DNA of 64,000 nucleotides from an uncultured Maribacter sp. (GTDB lineage Bacteria; Bacteroidota; Bacteroidia; Flavobacteriales; Flavobacteriaceae). Below are positions 61,025-64,000 of the stretch, one piece after another. A program made the translations under genes and the position numbers. The notes under the pieces were generated by a model. That model saw nothing but the letters and a program-made list of their open reading frames with translations. It searched no databases and was not told the origin of the DNA. The stretch covers positions 62,001 through 126,000 of the forward strand of contig NZ_CANMRY010000001.1 in assembly GCF_947500405.1 (NCBI RefSeq). The letters are read 5' to 3'. Position 1 is the stretch's first letter, and every line of letters starts with the position of its first letter.

Positions 61025-62554
61025 ATGATTAAAAAGCTCTTTTTTTTACTTTTAACACTATTATTAATTCTCTCCTGTAAAGAAGAAAAAATAATGACAA
61101 AGACCTCTAGTAATTGCCAAAATATAAAAAGAGATACTACCATTTCTCTTTCTGCAGCTTTAAAAGAAGTTAAACCTTTAATGCAAGATAAAACAGGGGT
61201 TTATGTTTTAGAAGATGGCGGAACCGCCATGGTAACCAGAGCTTGGCTATGTGAGTATGCAGAAAAGAGCATAGATATACAGTACTTTATTTTCTCTACA
61301 GATAATATAGGTTTAATTGCGTGCGATTATCTTGTACGTGCAGCAGACAAAGGCGTAAAAGTTCGTTTATTAATAGACGATATTATGGTAGATGGCGGTT
61401 TTAAGGATATTCTTTCTCTTAATGCGCATGAAAATATAGAAATTAGAATTTACAACCCTGGAGTAAATCTTGGAAAAAACATTTTTCAAAAAATAGGAAA
61501 ATTCGCTACAGACTTTAGGTCTGCTAACCAACGCATGCACAACAAAACTTTTGTTGTTGATGAGCAAGTTGTAATTACTGGCGGTCGTAACATTGCTGAT
61601 GAATATTTTGATTATGACCATGAATATAATTTTAGAGACCGAGATGTTTTATTATTAGGAAAAGAAACAAAACAGGTAAATACGTCTTTTCAACAATTTT
61701 GGAATAGTTATTTAAGTGTACCTGCTACAGAATTAACAAATACATTACCAAAGGAAATTAAGGATAAAGACCGATTTTCTAAATTACATGAATACGCCTG
61801 TAATCCTGAAAATTTTTGGCCTCAAGTACGCGAAAAAATTCAAAATTTACCTCAGGTATTTAATTCTTTAAAAGAATCGGATAAGCTAGTTTGGACAGAT
61901 TCTGTTTCTTTTGTTTCTGATTTTCCAGGGAAAAATGATGGCGAGAGTGGCTTAGGAGGAGGTGGCATTACTACCAGCAAACTTTTAAAATTAGTAAAAA
62001 GCGCAAAAAAAAGTATAGAAATACAAACTCCTTATTTAATTACTTCCGAACTGGGAAAAAATCTTTTTAAAGAAGTTGTAGAACGTGGTGTTAAAGTTAG
62101 AATCTTAACCAACAGTTTAGCATCTACAGATAATGTAGAAGCCTTTAGTAGTTACCAAACAGACCGTGAGCCATTATTAAAAACAGGGATAAAAATATAT
62201 GAATTTAAACCAGATGCTGCAGAACAAACAAAAATAATGACAGGTGCTCTCCAAGAGAAATTAGAGTATAAACCTACCTTTGGATTACATGCAAAATCTA
62301 TGGTCATAGATGGTAAAACAACAGTTATTGGCACTTTTAATTTAGACCCTAGAAGCGCTAATTTAAACACAGAGTGCATAACAATAATAAACTCTAAAGA
62401 AATAACAAAATTTGTTTTAGAAGGTATGGAAGAAGAGTTTAAACCAGAAAACTCCTGGCATATTACATTAGATTACAATCCGGATAGTGAAGTTAGCAAC
62501 TACAAACGTTTAAAAACTTGGACACGTAAAATACTACCTAAAGATATTTTATAA
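61025..62554 (+). CDS. Phospholipase D family lipoprotein (cardiolipin-synthase-like)
   Basis: 509 aa. Lipobox LLSC (Cys18), so it is anchored outside the inner membrane instead of crossing it, unlike most cardiolipin synthases. Two HxKx4D motifs: His172-Lys174-Asp179 (MHNKTFVVDE) followed by GGRNIADEYF, and His422-Lys424-Asp429 (LHAKSMVIDG) followed by GTFNLDPRS. SIDIQYFIF and KSIEIQTPYLI mark the strand before each. It probably makes or cuts phospholipids in the periplasm or outer membrane. Starts 25 nt after the previous stop; last gene of a possible pepT operon. Confidence 0.92.
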   Translation: MIKKLFFLLLTLLLILSCKEEKIMTKTSSNCQNIKRDTTISLSAALKEVKPLMQDKTGVYVLEDGGTAMVTRAWLCEYAEKSIDIQYFIFSTDNIGLIACDYLVRAADKGVKVRLLIDDIMVDGGFKDILSLNAHENIEIRIYNPGVNLGKNIFQKIGKFATDFRSANQRMHNKTFVVDEQVVITGGRNIADEYFDYDHEYNFRDRDVLLLGKETKQVNTSFQQFWNSYLSVPATELTNTLPKEIKDKDRFSKLHEYACNPENFWPQVREKIQNLPQVFNSLKESDKLVWTDSVSFVSDFPGKNDGESGLGGGGITTSKLLKLVKSAKKSIEIQTPYLITSELGKNLFKEVVERGVKVRILTNSLASTDNVEAFSSYQTDREPLLKTGIKIYEFKPDAAEQTKIMTGALQEKLEYKPTFGLHAKSMVIDGKTTVIGTFNLDPRSANLNTECITIINSKEITKFVLEGMEEEFKPENSWHITLDYNPDSEVSNYKRLKTWTRKILPKDIL

Positions 62555-62557
62555 ATA

Positions 62558-62585
62558 AAAAGACCAGCAGTATTGCTGGTCTTTT
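62558..62585. terminator. Bidirectional terminator (PLD / yajC)
   Basis: A perfect 12-bp stem (62558-62569 with 62574-62585) and 4-nt loop, with A- and T-runs, between convergent genes. Confidence 0.88.
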
Positions 62586-62610
62586 AAATTATTTAAAAAA
62601 TAATAAAGTC

Positions 62611-62904
62611 TTACTTTTTCTCTGAAGCTGGAGCATTCAACTTTTTACTCATTTCCATTGAAATTGCAGAACGATCAAATTTTAATTTTCCTGCCATGGT
62701 TTCAATAACGCAAGAAGCATCCTTATCATTTAAATCTATTACTTTTCCGTGTAGACCACTTTTAGTAACAATACGATCTCCTCTTTTTAATTGTTCTCCA
62801 AATTTGCGTTCATCTTTTTGCCTTTTCATTTGTGGTCGTATCATAAAAAAATATGCGACTACAAAAATTAAAATCATTGGCAAAAACTGTCCAATATCAC
62901 CCAT
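62611..62904 (-). CDS. yajC: Preprotein translocase subunit YajC
   Basis: 97 aa. One membrane helix (about 6-23, FLPMILIFVVAYFFMIRP), then the cytoplasmic KRQKDERKFGEQLKRGDRIVTKSGLHGKVIDL typical of YajC, and a short tail. It associates with SecDF-YidC in membrane insertion. It lies 23 nt after the DUF1573 gene; nusB, DUF1573, yajC is an order common in flavobacteria. Confidence 0.96.
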   Translation of the reverse strand: MGDIGQFLPMILIFVVAYFFMIRPQMKRQKDERKFGEQLKRGDRIVTKSGLHGKVIDLNDKDASCVIETMAGKLKFDRSAISMEMSKKLNAPASEKK

Positions 62905-62927
62905 GTTATTTATTTAAAATTAATTAT

Positions 62928-63404
62928 TTAGTTAGCAGTTGGCCCAACAGGAGTTGCTCCTTTAGGGTTTACAAATGCTTTAATACGTAACGTCTCAGAC
63001 TTTTTTGCTGTATTAGCAGTTACCGTAATTGTTTTAGTTATTTGGTTTTGTCCAGACCCGTTAAACTTAACTAACATTTCTCCAGACTCTCCCGGAGCAA
63101 TTGGTGTATTCTTTGGGTATTCTGGAATAGTACAACCACAACTACTTTTAGCATCTGTTAAAATTAATGGCCCTGTTCCAGTATTTGTAAAGGTAAATAC
63201 AGTCTCTTGCGGGGTACCTTGTGTAATAGTACCAAAGTCATGCTCCGATTTATTAAAAGACATTATAGGTAAAGCTTTTGATGCTTCGTCTCTTTCTGCG
63301 GCTACAGCTACATTTTCTGTTTTTATTTTACTAGAAGCTTTTTCTTTGCACGACACAAATGTAAATGCAGAAAATAAAGCGGTCATTAAAAGAATTCTTT
63401 TCAT
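62928..63404 (-). CDS. DUF1573 lipoprotein
   Basis: 158 aa. Lipobox FVSC (Cys19), then a low-complexity linker and a DUF1573 immunoglobulin-like domain (about 50-150): HDFGTITQGTPQETVFTFTNTGTGPLIL, SCGCTIPEYP with a CxC pair, and GESGEMLVKFN. The family is abundant in Bacteroidota and unknown in function. It lies between nusB and yajC. Confidence 0.92.
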   Translation of the reverse strand: MKRILLMTALFSAFTFVSCKEKASSKIKTENVAVAAERDEASKALPIMSFNKSEHDFGTITQGTPQETVFTFTNTGTGPLILTDAKSSCGCTIPEYPKNTPIAPGESGEMLVKFNGSGQNQITKTITVTANTAKKSETLRIKAFVNPKGATPVGPTAN

Positions 63405-63444
63405 TATTGTTGTTTTTTATTTATTACAAAATTAAAAAAAAAAA

Positions 63445-64000
63445 TTATAAGAGCCCCCTACCTATTTTGTTTAGCTTTCCTTCTTTTTTATATTCTTTTA
63501 CCAATTTATCTAAAATACCATTAATAAAAATACTACTTTTTGGAGTAGAATACTCTTTCGCAATTTCTAAATATTCATTTATAGTTACTTTTTCTGGAAT
63601 AGACGGAAAGTTTAATAACTCACAAATTGCCATTTTCATTAAAATAGCATCTATACCTGCAATACGGTCTTTATCCCAATTAGGAGTTTTTCCTTCAATT
63701 TCTTTCTCTAAATCATCATTAGTTAATAATGTTTTAGACAATAGCTTTTGGGCATACTGCATATCCTCCTCATCTTTTATAAGGCTTGGCAAAAAGAAAG
63801 CATCCCTTGAGTTTTCTTTTACTTTCTTTAAATGTTTTAGTAAATAGGTGTTTACAATAGGAATATCATCTACCCAAGTAAGTTTGTCATCTTCAAAATA
63901 ATCGTAAATCTTCTCATTAGGAGCAATTATTTCTTTAAACAAATCTACAATTAACTCTTTATCTTTATCATAAGAGTTGTCTTTGGTATGCATATATTTT
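63445..64000 (-). CDS. nusB: Transcription antitermination factor NusB, C-terminal part (runs off right edge)
   Basis: At least 185 codons, open to the window edge with no stop before an in-frame ATG at 63993. The helical NusB core is recognisable in YAQKLLSKTLLTNDDLEKEIEGKTPNWDKDRIAGIDAILMKMAICELLNFPSIPEKVTINEYLEIAKEYSTPKSSIFINGILDKL in outline; short pieces such as RIAGIDAILMKMAICELL and VTINEYLEIAKEYS are the family signature. Flavobacterial NusB is about 300 aa with an extra N-terminal region (from memory), so ATG 63993 is probably internal. It binds boxA RNA with NusE in rRNA antitermination. Confidence 0.9.
   Translation of the reverse strand, partial: KYMHTKDNSYDKDKELIVDLFKEIIAPNEKIYDYFEDDKLTWVDDIPIVNTYLLKHLKKVKENSRDAFFLPSLIKDEEDMQYAQKLLSKTLLTNDDLEKEIEGKTPNWDKDRIAGIDAILMKMAICELLNFPSIPEKVTINEYLEIAKEYSTPKSSIFINGILDKLVKEYKKEGKLNKIGRGLL

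Noticed and set aside
1..64000. tRNA, rRNA, CRISPR array, prophage or plasmid origin
   Set aside because: I looked for cloverleaf-like GC-rich stretches, regular spaced repeats and phage or replication genes and found none.

Overview
The window is a stretch of chromosome from a low-GC member of the Bacteroidota, most likely a marine Flavobacteriaceae. The evidence is the gene content (T9SS type B C-terminal domain, PorP/SprF and OmpA remnants, DUF5606, DUF2911 and DUF2853 proteins, a yajC-DUF1573-nusB run), the many lipoprotein signals, weak Shine-Dalgarno signals, and repeated TAnnTTTG boxes (the Bacteroidota sigma-A -7 element) 16-50 nt ahead of genes. No tRNA, rRNA, CRISPR array, prophage or intact insertion sequence was seen. 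Genus cannot be fixed from the sequence alone.

Layout. 1-5.4 kb: a cut-off M23 peptidase, lipoprotein MsrA, then a three-gene operon of a double DUF1080 (3-keto-glycoside hydrolase family) lipoprotein and two Tat-signal Gfo/Idh/MocA oxidoreductases. 5.4-8 kb: an ECF sigma / anti-sigma-like / secreted coiled-coil protein operon with its own candidate ECF promoter. 8-16 kb: aldose epimerase, DUF2911, and two envelope-lipid operons (GT2 + flippase-like; small acidic protein + PAP2 + GT39) that converge with overlapping stop codons, then MATE and MazG. 16-22.4 kb: SMP-30 lipoprotein, DUF2853, SGNH esterase + GH20 hexosaminidase, and the ruvX-def-DUF5606 operon facing dapD. 22.4-30.7 kb: an orphan lipoprotein, then a very AT-rich cluster of five glycosyltransferases running into the tRNA-modification/maturation genes (TsaC-like, CCA-adding enzyme).

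30.7-43.4 kb: a decayed gene fossil in which the 5' end of a porP/sprF gene is joined to the 3' end of an ompA-type gene; heme A synthase; a pRiA4b ORF-3-like protein; an NdpA-type nucleoid protein; a conserved protein that looks kinase-like; a two-gene ABC exporter; a 1717-residue type B T9SS cargo protein with TSP3 repeats; a secreted M48 protease. 43.5-54.3 kb: uvrB, Hsp20, DUF1456, a small exported protein with a stop at codon 3, a patch of three short GC-rich hairpins resembling REP elements, sucC, a LON-domain protein, lysA, a secreted thioredoxin, guaB, and a two-gene unit of a His-containing membrane protein and an FMN-binding protein. 54.4-64 kb: a porin, HMG-CoA lyase, LysE exporter, pyrD, a Spy-like protein, pepT, a YdhG/YdeI protein, a secreted phospholipase-D-type lipoprotein, and yajC-DUF1573-nusB (nusB runs off the right edge).

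Most of the window is ordinary core metabolism. The parts most worth following are the PorP-OmpA fossil, the kinase-like hypothetical at 34.1-35.1 kb, the membrane/FMN/porin group at 53.3-55.7 kb, the DUF1080-oxidoreductase operon, and the ECF-sigma operon. No clearly unprecedented system was found.
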